Source: CAYFVU01 sp964594775 (lineage in GTDB: Bacteria; Spirochaetota; Spirochaetia; DSM-16054; Sediminispirochaetaceae). From it: DNA of 16,842 nucleotides. Location: positions 1-16,842 of the forward strand of contig CAZQNO010000059.1 of NCBI GenBank assembly GCA_964594775.1, in the 5' to 3' direction. The notes under the pieces were generated by a model, which was not told where the DNA came from, did not search any database, and saw only the letters and a list, made by a program, of their open reading frames with translations. Positions 7,147 through 13,499 of the stretch are shown one piece after another (position 1 is the stretch's first letter; each line of letters begins with the position of its first letter). The translations under genes were made by a program, and so were the position numbers.

Positions 7147-7929
7147 CTATTCCTCCGGCTCCTGCATTCGGAGCAGCAGCCGTTCGCGTAGTTTTCTCTC
7201 GGTGTGGTGGGGGCGGACCTGGCAACGAAACTCTATGCCGTCGGGGCGATGTGTAGTCTGTTCCCACCAGAGGGGGATTTTGTCTTCAATGTAGCCTATG
7301 GATGTGACCCTGAAGCCGGCAAGTTCTTCATCGACCTGGAGAATTCTCGCTTCCTTCGGACTTATCACGATGGCCTGGATGGTTTCATCCGAACCGGTGA
7401 GCTGAATCCCGTACTCTCGGTCAAAGAGGGAGTAGAGGGAGCCCTCCAGGGAGTGTTCCGAAAGGCCGGGACAGTGTTTTTCAACGATGAAGCGTTCCTC
7501 GAGCATCATGGGGATTTCATCTGCCAGTCTCAGCCGTTCGATTTTGTAGATTTTTTCGTTCTCCCCGAGCAGAAGGGCTTCCCTGATCCGGGGATCAATG
7601 GTGGAGGAATCTAAAAGTTCGAACACAAGGACGCGGGATGTGGGGTTTTTGCCGGCTCTGATGACGTTTTTCGTAAAACTGACTATGGAGTCGAGATTTT
7701 CATTGTGGGGGTTGTTTTTTATGAATGTTCCCACCCCTTTGCGGAATTCCAGAATCCCCTCCGAAACGAGATTGGAGATGGCCTTATTGGCGGTAGCCCG
7801 ACTCACGTCGTATTTTTCGCAAATCGACCGTTCGGTGAGAAATTTGTCTCCTACCTGGTATTCCTCTTCGTGGATCATTTCCTTCAAGAGGTGATTCAGT
7901 TGCTGGTAGATGGGTTCTTTATTTATCAT
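7147..7929 (-). CDS. GntR-family transcriptional regulator, HutC/UTRA subfamily
   Basis: This 260-residue regulator probably represses the divergent transaldolase operon and releases DNA when a sugar-phosphate or similar effector binds. Residues 5-70 form the winged helix-turn-helix (TERSICEKYDVSRATANKAI, then a GVGTFI wing). Residues from about 95 to 240 form the UTRA effector domain, including MMLEERFI and the C-terminal PLWWEQTTHRPDGIEF. The ATG at 7929 follows a modest AGGA. A promoter with extended -10 (TGTTATAAT, 7972-7967) lies 38 bp upstream. The gene diverges from the transaldolase operon and the intervening region carries a perfect palindrome at the operon start site, a typical autoregulatory layout. 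Its end nearly abuts the HAD gene. Confidence 0.92.
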   Translation of the reverse strand: MINKEPIYQQLNHLLKEMIHEEEYQVGDKFLTERSICEKYDVSRATANKAISNLVSEGILEFRKGVGTFIKNNPHNENLDSIVSFTKNVIRAGKNPTSRVLVFELLDSSTIDPRIREALLLGENEKIYKIERLRLADEIPMMLEERFIVEKHCPGLSEHSLEGSLYSLFDREYGIQLTGSDETIQAIVISPKEARILQVDEELAGFRVTSIGYIEDKIPLWWEQTTHRPDGIEFRCQVRPHHTERKLRERLLLRMQEPEE

Positions 7930-7966
7930 GTATGTTCCTGTTGTTTGTTATCGTGTTCATTTTTCC

Positions 7967-7975
7967 ATTATAACA
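7967..7975 (-). promoter_or_regulatory. Extended -10 promoter of the GntR regulator gene
   Basis: TGTTATAAT on the minus strand is a perfect -10 with a TGn extension. No good -35 is seen, which is usual for extended -10 promoters. The TATAATGG here resembles the TATAGTGG half-site of the operator at 8123-8145, hinting at autoregulation. Confidence 0.6.
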
Positions 7976-8091
7976 TACCCATAAAATTCCTGATAATTCA
8001 AAATTATTTGATTTCTGAAACCGTCTTAAGTATCCCACAGATTGAAATTTTAACCGCCCGGTGGAATTTCTAAAAAACACTGCAGGACTTG

Positions 8092-8145
8092 TTGACAACC
8101 CAGCTGTTTAACGCTACTATCGGTATAGTGGCTTACCCACTATAC
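8092..8145 (+). promoter_or_regulatory. Promoter and palindromic operator of the transaldolase operon
   Basis: A consensus -35 TTGACA (8092-8097) and -10 TACTAT (8115-8120) are separated by exactly 17 nt, placing the start site near 8127. Over that start lies a perfect palindrome with 9-bp arms: GTATAGTGG (8123-8131), 5-nt centre, CCACTATAC (8137-8145). A further half-site-like CACTATAT begins near 8155. The position between divergent regulator and operon makes this the most likely GntR binding site. The leader to the transaldolase ATG is about 170 nt. Confidence 0.82.
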
Positions 8146-8296
8146 ATATTATATCACTATATGTTGATCTTTGAAAAGATCTTTCTTGCGGCATCGCTGA
8201 TTTTTACCGGAAGGGCATGTGTGACCGCTGTACCGGTGATTTCAACGAACACTAAGGGGAGATTTTTTCAAGCAACAAGAAAAACGGAGGTTTTTT

Positions 8297-9481
8297 ATGC
8301 ACAACGCATGGCGGGAAATACAGAAACTGAATGAAAATCAAGAGATCTGGTGGGACAGTTCTCCCGTGGTATGGCCGAACTTCAAGGATGATATGACAGT
8401 CTATCCTGGCCTCACCGATGACGAGCGAAAATGGCTGGCCGATGAGCTGGCAGGAATGTTTTTTCCCGCTCCGGTAGACCAATGGCTCTACAAGGGCTGT
8501 ACTACTAACCCCCCCCTGAGCTGGGCGGTACTGAAAACCCGTAAAGACGAGTGGGCGGAGATCATCAAAGATCTGCGGAAAAGCTACACGGGCAGCTCCA
8601 AGTACGGCCTGTTCCGTGAGGTCTACAAGGAAGTGGTACGCCGGGGAGCCGAGCGTTTCATGCCCCTCTTCGAGGCGAGCAACGGTACCCAGGGACATAT
8701 TTCCGCGCAGGTGGACCCCCTGCTTATTAAAAATGGAGCTGCGATGAAGGAGATGGCCGATGAGCTGTCGGAGATTTCTCCTAACGTGATGATCAAGATC
8801 CCCGGCGCCACCGCGGGTATTCCGATTTTCGAGTACCTCGCAGGTAAGGGTGTCGCTACCAATGCGACGGCGGTTTTTACCCTGCCCCAGATCATGGCTG
8901 TAGCTGAAAGCGTGGCAAGGGGACGAAAGAAACACCTGGGTGAGAACAAGACGCCTCGCCACGGCTGGCGAGCGGTGTGCACCCATATGACCGGACGACT
9001 GGAGGATTCGAAGTCCCTGCGTGGGGTGATCGATGCGAACAACATGGCGATCAATGCCTACGAATTGCGGGTGGCCAGTGAATTCGTGGTGAAGACGGCT
9101 GCGCGGCTTTTCAAGGAAAGGGACCTGCCGATCAAGATGCTCACCTGCTCTGCCAGGAAACACAAGAGCTTGGACGGCCAGGTGGAGTATCCCCACATTG
9201 AGATGTTTACCGGTGGAGACATGGTCTACACCGTACCGCCAAAGGTGATTGGTGACGTGCTGGTGCATTACCGGAACCGCCCGATAGTGGCGAACTGGGA
9301 GAGGGAACCGGACCCGGCGGTGATGAAGAAGTTGAACACGATCGAGTACTTCCGCCAGTCTTCCACCGAGGATGGCTTTGCAGTGGAACAGTTCGACGAG
9401 ATCACCTCGATGGTGGAGAACATGGATGCCTTCCAGAAGGCTTTCCGGGAAATGATCGACTACGTGGGGTCCTTCCTGTAG
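8297..9481 (+). CDS. Divergent transaldolase-family protein
   Basis: This 394-residue class I aldolase of the transaldolase family should transfer a dihydroxyacetone unit between sugar phosphates in the cytoplasm, through a Schiff base on Lys167 (MIKIPG). Other family motifs are CTTNPPLSW (68-76), GHISAQVDP (133-141), NATAVFTLPQ (189-198, with the catalytic threonine), a phosphate-binding arginine in MTGR (234) and CSARK. Two departures stand out by eye alignment with E. coli TalB: Gln138 where TalB has Glu96, and Met231 where it has Phe178. A Gln at the first site is found in fructose-6-phosphate aldolases. It is longer than TalB. GGAGG precedes the ATG, and it is first gene of a GntR-controlled operon ahead of the split transketolase. 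The family is sure; the substrate is open. Confidence 0.9.
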   Translation: MHNAWREIQKLNENQEIWWDSSPVVWPNFKDDMTVYPGLTDDERKWLADELAGMFFPAPVDQWLYKGCTTNPPLSWAVLKTRKDEWAEIIKDLRKSYTGSSKYGLFREVYKEVVRRGAERFMPLFEASNGTQGHISAQVDPLLIKNGAAMKEMADELSEISPNVMIKIPGATAGIPIFEYLAGKGVATNATAVFTLPQIMAVAESVARGRKKHLGENKTPRHGWRAVCTHMTGRLEDSKSLRGVIDANNMAINAYELRVASEFVVKTAARLFKERDLPIKMLTCSARKHKSLDGQVEYPHIEMFTGGDMVYTVPPKVIGDVLVHYRNRPIVANWEREPDPAVMKKLNTIEYFRQSSTEDGFAVEQFDEITSMVENMDAFQKAFREMIDYVGSFL

Positions 9482-9517
9482 GGAAACTTTTTCTGGTAGA
9501 ATTAAAACAAAAATGAG

Positions 9518-9564
9518 CCGGCGGCCAGTGTGTCATACAAAGTGTTGCAGAAAAGGGCCGCCGG
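9518..9564 (+). promoter_or_regulatory. Intercistronic GC-rich hairpin between transaldolase and transketolase
   Basis: Perfect 9-bp arms CCGGCGGCC (9518-9526) and GGCCGCCGG (9556-9564) lie in the 114-bp gap, with a 29-nt loop and no T-run after them. It may act as an mRNA stability or expression-balancing element. The downstream gene has its own moderate ribosome binding site (GGAAG). Confidence 0.6.
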
Positions 9565-9595
9565 TTTCCAATTTGAATAGAATGGAAGTGAACAA

Positions 9596-10444
9596 ATGAA
9601 AGAAAGAGACGAGCTGGTAAAGGAGCTTTCGCGTAAGGCGGTACAGGTGCGGAAAAACATCCTGCGGATGATAAAAGCCGGCGGAGCAGGACACGCCGGA
9701 GGTGCCCTTTCGGCGACGGATATCATGACTGTGCTGTATTTTCATGCTATACGGTTAAAACACGGGGATACTGCCTGGGAAGACCGGGACCGTTTCGTGT
9801 TGTCCGCGGGGCATAAATGTCTGGCCCTCTACGCGGTTCTCGCGGGGAAGGGGATCATGGATGAGGCGATTCTGGATACCTATGGGGCGCTTGGCAGCAA
9901 GCTGCCGGGACACCCCGATATGCACAAAATTCCTGGAGTTGAGAGCAACACAGGGGCCCTGGGACACGGACTGTCCATCGCCGGTGGAATGGCCATGGGG
10001 CTGAGAATGAGCGGCAAAGATTCCAAGGTCTACGTGGTGATGGGGGACGGCGAACTGGCTGAAGGTTCGAACTGGGAAGCCGCCGCGGCAGCCTCCCACC
10101 ACGGACTGGATAATATGCTCGTTTTTGTAGACAAGAACGGCCTGCAGATCAGTGGTGAAACGAAGAATGTCATGAGCTACGACCCCCTTGCCGAACGCTG
10201 GAAATCCTTCGGCTGGTCGGTGCGAGAGATCGACGGGCATGACTACAATCAGATCCTCGACTGCACGGACAGTATTCCCTTTGAAAAAGGTAAACCTTCG
10301 GTGGTGATTGCCCATACCGTCAAGGCCAAGGGCTACAGTTTTGCCGAAGGAAACTACAAGTACCACTACTGGAAGGCGACCAAGGAAGAGATCGAACAGG
10401 CCGAACGGGACCTGGAAGAAGCGGAGAGGAGCGTGAGAGTATGA
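9596..10444 (+). CDS. Transketolase, N-terminal (TPP-binding) subunit
   Basis: This 282-residue protein is the pyrophosphate-binding half of a split transketolase, which moves two-carbon ketol units between sugar phosphates using thiamine diphosphate and Mg2+. The TPP motif begins GDGELAEGSNWEAAAAA (150-166) and ends at the Asn in VDKNGLQ (Asn181). Family histidines occur in GHAGG (His33), SAGHK (His73) and GALGHG (His124). Length is that of the separate N-subunit, and the stop overlaps the start of the C-subunit in ATGA, so the two are coupled and should form an alpha2beta2 enzyme. Split transketolases occur both for ordinary pentose phosphates and in special pathways (for example apulose-4-phosphate transketolase AptAB and sulfofructose transketolase SqwGH), so the substrate should not be assumed. 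Confidence 0.95.
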   Translation: MKERDELVKELSRKAVQVRKNILRMIKAGGAGHAGGALSATDIMTVLYFHAIRLKHGDTAWEDRDRFVLSAGHKCLALYAVLAGKGIMDEAILDTYGALGSKLPGHPDMHKIPGVESNTGALGHGLSIAGGMAMGLRMSGKDSKVYVVMGDGELAEGSNWEAAAAASHHGLDNMLVFVDKNGLQISGETKNVMSYDPLAERWKSFGWSVREIDGHDYNQILDCTDSIPFEKGKPSVVIAHTVKAKGYSFAEGNYKYHYWKATKEEIEQAERDLEEAERSVRV

Positions 10445-11379
10445 GCGGCGAAATGTTGGATCCGCGAAAAACCTTTGGTGAGGCCCTGACCGAAACGGCA
10501 GGGGGCAATAAGAATATCCTGGCGATTTCGGCGGACAGTTCCTCCGGAAGCGGCCTGGGACCCTTCAAGGAGAAGTACCCCGAACGCCATATCGAGTTCG
10601 GAATCATGGAGCAGGGAGTGATTGGTTACTCCTCGGGGCTTGCCACCACCGGCAAAATCCCCTTTGTGGTTGCTATTGCCCCTTTCGTCACTTCGAGACC
10701 CTTCGAGATGGTCAGGAACGACGTGGGCTACATGAAGCAGAATGTGAAGATCGTCGGCCGGTGTGCAGGGATGAGCTACTCCGACTTGGGGCCGACCCAC
10801 CACTCCCTGGAGGATATTGCGATCCTGCGGACTATACCCGGGTTTACGATAGTCGCCCCTTCAGATCCCGTGGAGATCCGTGCGGCGGTTGCAGCGGCAG
10901 CCGAGCACAAAGGCCCGGTCTACCTGAGAATCTCCCGAGACAAGATGCCTGTGATCAACGACGGACCGGACTACAGATTTGAACTCGGAAGGGGTGTTAC
11001 CCTGAGCGAGGGAAGCGATCTGACTATTGTGGCCACCGGAACGGTAGCAGCCAAGGCACTGGAGGCGGTAAAGCTTCTGGAGAAAAAGGGTATCAGCGCA
11101 CGACTCATCAATATCCACACCCTCAAACCCTTCGATACCGACTTGGTGGTGAAGGCGGCCAGGGAGACTGGAAGAATCGTGACGGTGGAGGAACACTACC
11201 TGAACGGCGGTCTCGGCAGCATCGTGGCTGAAACTCTCGTGAAACACCACCCGGTACCGGTAAAAATGATCGGCCTGGACGACAAGTTCGCGAGCAACGG
11301 GCCTTACGAAGAACTGCTTGGGCTCTATGGCTTGCAGCCGGACCAAATTGCGGGTACGGTTGCAGAGTGGCTTGGATAG
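10441..11379 (+). CDS. Transketolase, C-terminal (pyrimidine-binding) subunit
   Basis: This 312-residue partner of the upstream subunit supplies the TPP pyrimidine-binding and transketolase C-terminal domains. The catalytic glutamate that activates TPP is in FGIMEQGVIG (Glu57). GPTHHSLEDIAILRTIPG (117-134) is the family's substrate-side loop with the paired histidines, and YLRISRDKMP follows. From about residue 185 the C-terminal domain is complete (VATGTVAAKALEAVKLL, VTVEEHYLNGGLGS). Codon use and GC content match the upstream subunit and the transaldolase, so the three form one expression unit. The next operon gene downstream is a wrecked aldolase, so the C-subunit is now the last intact gene before rpiB. 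Confidence 0.95.
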   Translation: MSGEMLDPRKTFGEALTETAGGNKNILAISADSSSGSGLGPFKEKYPERHIEFGIMEQGVIGYSSGLATTGKIPFVVAIAPFVTSRPFEMVRNDVGYMKQNVKIVGRCAGMSYSDLGPTHHSLEDIAILRTIPGFTIVAPSDPVEIRAAVAAAAEHKGPVYLRISRDKMPVINDGPDYRFELGRGVTLSEGSDLTIVATGTVAAKALEAVKLLEKKGISARLINIHTLKPFDTDLVVKAARETGRIVTVEEHYLNGGLGSIVAETLVKHHPVPVKMIGLDDKFASNGPYEELLGLYGLQPDQIAGTVAEWLG

Positions 11380-11401
11380 AAGAATAACTCGACCCTACAT
11401 A

Positions 11402-11737
11402 TTATACCCGGAGCGGCAGCCGATGTTCCGGGTTATTTCTTGGCTGCGTCTGTCGGGGGAGCAGGGACCGCAACCACCATTTAGCCGGAAGCGTCAGATT
11501 TTTAAATGAGGCAACACGGAGGATGAGAAATCGCATATTGTTGGCGATGCGGGTGAGTCCCGCCCTGCGTTCGGCTTCATTCCAGCCGATATAGCAATCC
11601 CTGCTGGCGACTTTCCATGCCGGCGCTCCGAAGAGCAGACAATCGAGATAGTGGTAATGTGATACAAGCGCCCGGAAAAAACTCGCTTGATCCGGCTTTG
11701 TTAGCAGGGAGAGCTGAATCGGCTGAAGTTCTGACAA
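11402..11737 (-). pseudogene. Degenerate DUF4338 (DruA-like) protein fragment
   Basis: The minus-strand frame holds a recognisable block: HYHYL, then FGAPAWKVASRDCYIGWNEA (about 36-55), ending in IANNMRFLIL (64-73). This order (HHYLG, AAWKVAxRD, IGW, NNxRFLIL, NL) is that of DUF4338, the domain of Druantia DruA and of many stand-alone, transposon-associated proteins. About 20 residues between the HYHYL and FGAPAW blocks appear deleted, similarity fades after NLTLP, and most of the usual length is missing, so it is a relic. The 54-bp repeat (copy 3) lies upstream of it in the same orientation, and the wrecked aldolase begins directly beyond that repeat. It is best read as the remains of a mobile element, not a working defence gene. 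Confidence 0.75.
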
Positions 11738-11777
11738 TGTCGCGTGTATGGCCTGATAGTGTCGTCTATTATTCGGA

Positions 11778-11817
11778 GGGAGTCCAGACCTTTTTCTGAA
11801 TTGTGCTGAATAGTTAC
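11778..11817 (-). repeat. Dispersed repeat, copy 3 (inverted, with 10-bp deletion)
   Basis: On the minus strand this matches copy 1 at 38 of 40 positions after allowing a 10-nt deletion (GCCGCCTAAA missing). Similarity to copy 2 seems to go on inward: TAGACGACACTAT (11768-11756) against TAGACTACACTGT at 14009-14021. The outer edge at 11817 is directly followed by in-frame DapA-family coding sequence, so this is very likely an element end sitting at an insertion or deletion breakpoint. Confidence 0.85.
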
Positions 11818-12337
11818 CTCAGGTTTTACGAAGAGATCGCCGACAACTCCCCACTCCCCTTCATACTCTACAATATTCCAAAACTCACCGGGGGTGTACG
11901 CCTTTGCCCTTCCGCGGTAGCACAACCGGCAAAACACCCGAAGATCCTCGGGATCAAGGATTCCTCGGGCGATGGTATTTACGGCTTCCTCGCGGCAACT
12001 CGCAGAACTGAATCCTCCTTTTCGGTCCTTGCCGGGTCGGCCAATATCTTCTACCCGGCCCTTGTTTCGGGGGCCCGCGGCGGAGATATGTCCCTAACAA
12101 ACTACCTTCCTTCCGGAGCACTGCTGTGAACTTATGGCGAGTCATCTAGAAGGAAACACCGCACGGGCCAGAGCACTACATCTCTCCCTGTACACGGTGA
12201 ACAGTATAGTTTCAGGCAGGTTCGGTGTACCAAGCATCAAGGGGGAGAATCCCGGCGACCTTTTGTCTCCCTCGGACAGAAAGAAATTTCGGTTATACAG
12301 GAAACCCTTCAAGAAGAACGTTTTCTCTGATCAGTAA
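11818..12337 (+). pseudogene. DapA-family (dihydrodipicolinate synthase/N-acetylneuraminate lyase) aldolase remnant
   Basis: The C-terminal half of a class I aldolase of the DapA superfamily survives. FYEEIADNSPLPFILYNIPK carries the catalytic tyrosine region and HPKILGIKDSSGD carries the Schiff-base lysine. About 120-130 N-terminal residues are absent; coding similarity starts exactly at the edge of the dispersed repeat. The first frame stops at 12129 (SGALL), but the following frame at once gives LMASHLEGNTARARALHLSL and onward to 12337, the family's C-terminal helices, so there is also a frameshift near 12117; the far C-terminus looks shortened. Orientation, GC content and spacing suggest it was the fourth gene of the transaldolase-transketolase operon. 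It cannot make a working enzyme as it stands. Confidence 0.85.
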
Positions 12338-12340
12338 TTC

Positions 12341-12372
12341 ATTTGGAAGTGTTGTTGCCGACACTTCCAAAT
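12341..12372 (+). terminator. Stem-loop after the aldolase remnant, possible operon terminator
   Basis: Perfect 12-bp arms (12341-12352 ATTTGGAAGTGT, 12361-12372) with an 8-nt loop lie just after the aldolase remnant. A smaller hairpin (GAGAA 12374-12378, TTCTC 12385-12389) follows at once. No T-run is present, so termination efficiency is uncertain. Confidence 0.45.
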
Positions 12373-12401
12373 TGAGAATTGCGGTTCTCTGATGCCCCTT
12401 C

Positions 12402-12430
12402 TTGTACAACCCTTCGGCTTTTGCTATAAT
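12402..12430 (+). promoter_or_regulatory. Promoter of the rpiB-like gene
   Basis: TTGTAC (12402-12407) and a perfect TATAAT (12425-12430) are separated by 17 nt, placing the start near 12437. This gives the isomerase gene transcription independent of the damaged upstream operon. Confidence 0.75.
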
Positions 12431-12503
12431 TCCGTTCGACAATCAGAGTAAAAAGCATGCAGCGACTCCAGGCCGCCGCATGGTGTAAAAGAGAGGTACT
12501 GTT

Positions 12504-12950
12504 TTGGGAAAAAAAATAGCCATCGGATGCGATCCGAACGCCGTGGACCTGAAAAAACATGTGATCGAAGAGCTGGAAAATCTCGGCTATGAGTATACAG
12601 ACTTCGGCAGCGATGATCCGATCTATGCCAACGTGGCTTTCTCGGTAGGGAAGGCCGTTGCTGCGGGTGAATACTGGCGAGGCATTCTCTTCTGCGGGAC
12701 CGGTATTGGGGTAAGCATTGCCGCCAACAAGGTGAAGGGCGTCTATGCCGCTCTCGTTTCCGATGCCTACTCAGCCGAGAGAGCTGCTAAGAGCAACAAC
12801 GCCAACGTGATCACCATGGGCGCCCAGGTCACCGGCTACAAGGTCGCCCAGACCCTTACCCGGATCTGGCTGGAATCCGAGTTCACCGAAGGGACCCGTT
12901 CCCAGCCCAAGGTCGACCGGATTACCGAGTACGACAAAACAGGTAAATAA
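12504..12950 (+). CDS. RpiB/LacAB-family sugar-phosphate isomerase, EryI/DerI-like
   Basis: This 148-residue cytoplasmic aldose-ketose isomerase has the RpiB catalytic cysteine block CGTGIGVSIAANK (64-76). It differs from classic ribose-5-phosphate isomerase B: IGCDPNA replaces the usual SDHAG, and SNNANVITMGA (97-107) replaces HNDANVL, so the usual ring-opening histidine is a serine. YANV, DAYSAERAA and the C-terminal PKVDRI match, as far as I recall the sequences, the subgroup acting on erythrulose phosphates in erythritol/threitol breakdown (EryI/DerI/LerI). The start is TTG at 12504, supported by GAGAGG (12491-12496) 7 nt upstream and by the family N-terminus. Next to transketolase and transaldolase genes, a tetrose-phosphate role is plausible; ordinary ribose or other sugar phosphates remain possible. 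Confidence 0.88.
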   Translation: MGKKIAIGCDPNAVDLKKHVIEELENLGYEYTDFGSDDPIYANVAFSVGKAVAAGEYWRGILFCGTGIGVSIAANKVKGVYAALVSDAYSAERAAKSNNANVITMGAQVTGYKVAQTLTRIWLESEFTEGTRSQPKVDRITEYDKTGK

Positions 12951-13004
12951 ACCGGTTAATAAGACTGGCGCTTCACCACGGCCGGAGACCTTTTTCTTTT
13001 TTCC

Positions 13005-13242
13005 ATGAAAAAGAAGGAAGGGAAACGGCTGTAGCATCTCGGCATCGTAGCCGGGGTATGTAAGGAAATCGGCATAGCCGAAAAGAAAGGTGAGTGTCGG
13101 TAAAGCCACCGAAGCGGAGAACCTGCACGACGACTGCCTCGAAACCTCTCTCGAGGCCCTCTATGAGAAAGGGGTAACTGAGCTCTTCTACACCAGATCG
13201 CCTCCCAGGCGCTTGCTGGAGGCAGTATGCAGCCGGCCTTAG
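13005..13242 (+). pseudogene. IS1634-like (DUF4277) transposase remnant
   Basis: Two blocks of an IS1634-family N-terminal region are visible. After MKKKEGKRL and an in-frame TAG (13032-13034) comes HLGIVAGVCKEIGIAEK; from 13090, in a frame shifted by one, comes VSVGKATEAENLHDDCLETS, continuing LEALYEKGVTELFY to a TAG at 13240-13242. Intact relatives read HLxIVAGxCxEIGL, then roughly 50 residues, then LNDDCLGRxLDxLYxxGVTxLF; the spacer is deleted here. The reading is by memory of the family. It is a dead insertion-sequence fragment between the isomerase and UspA genes. Confidence 0.7.
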
Positions 13243-13347
13243 TCTTCCACAGACTCTCATGCCCGTCTCATCGAAATGCCCTACAGGCTCTCCGGTGAGC
13301 GCTTTCTTGATTCTCTCAACTACTTATTTAAAGTGCTGCAGAACTAA
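13243..13347 (+). pseudogene. Unrecognised degenerate coding remnant
   Basis: Directly after the TAG ending the transposase remnant, the same frame stays open for 34 codons (DSHARLIEMPYRL, then FLDSLNYLFKVLQN) to a TAA. The sequence is protein-like, resembling a C-terminal helix pair, but has no start, no ribosome binding site and no family I can name. It may be the tail of the same element or of an older gene. Confidence 0.35.
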
Positions 13348-13418
13348 GGATCCTGATCCGGAAGGGCACATTTTTTCGATTTTTGAGCCGGAATTTTCTC
13401 ATTTTTCCGGTTGCAGGC

Positions 13419-13447
13419 TTGCCCCTATCGACTAATTTTCCTATTCT
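13419..13447 (+). promoter_or_regulatory. Possible uspA promoter
   Basis: TTGCCC (13419-13424) and TATTCT (13442-13447) are 17 nt apart, about 50 bp before the UspA start. The match is moderate. Confidence 0.4.
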
Positions 13448-13499
13448 TTACTATACAAAAGTCATGAACTTGAGGTATAAACAAACAGGGGGAAAATAT

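Noticed and set aside
8252..9268. 338-codon minus-strand ORF
   Set aside because: It is the shadow of the transaldolase gene, rich in His and Arg with no family; the plus strand carries clear catalytic motifs and a ribosome binding site.
8297..11379. Sulfoquinovose transaldolase or transketolase pathway
   Set aside because: No sulfosugar isomerase, sulfolactaldehyde enzyme, sulfoquinovosidase or sulfonate exporter is seen, so the resemblance is only at family level.
11402..11737. Druantia anti-phage system
   Set aside because: Only a deleted fragment of a DUF4338 protein is present and no other Druantia gene is nearby.
12771..13109. 112-codon minus-strand ORF overlapping rpiB
   Set aside because: Shadow of the isomerase gene and of the transposase relic; no start signals.
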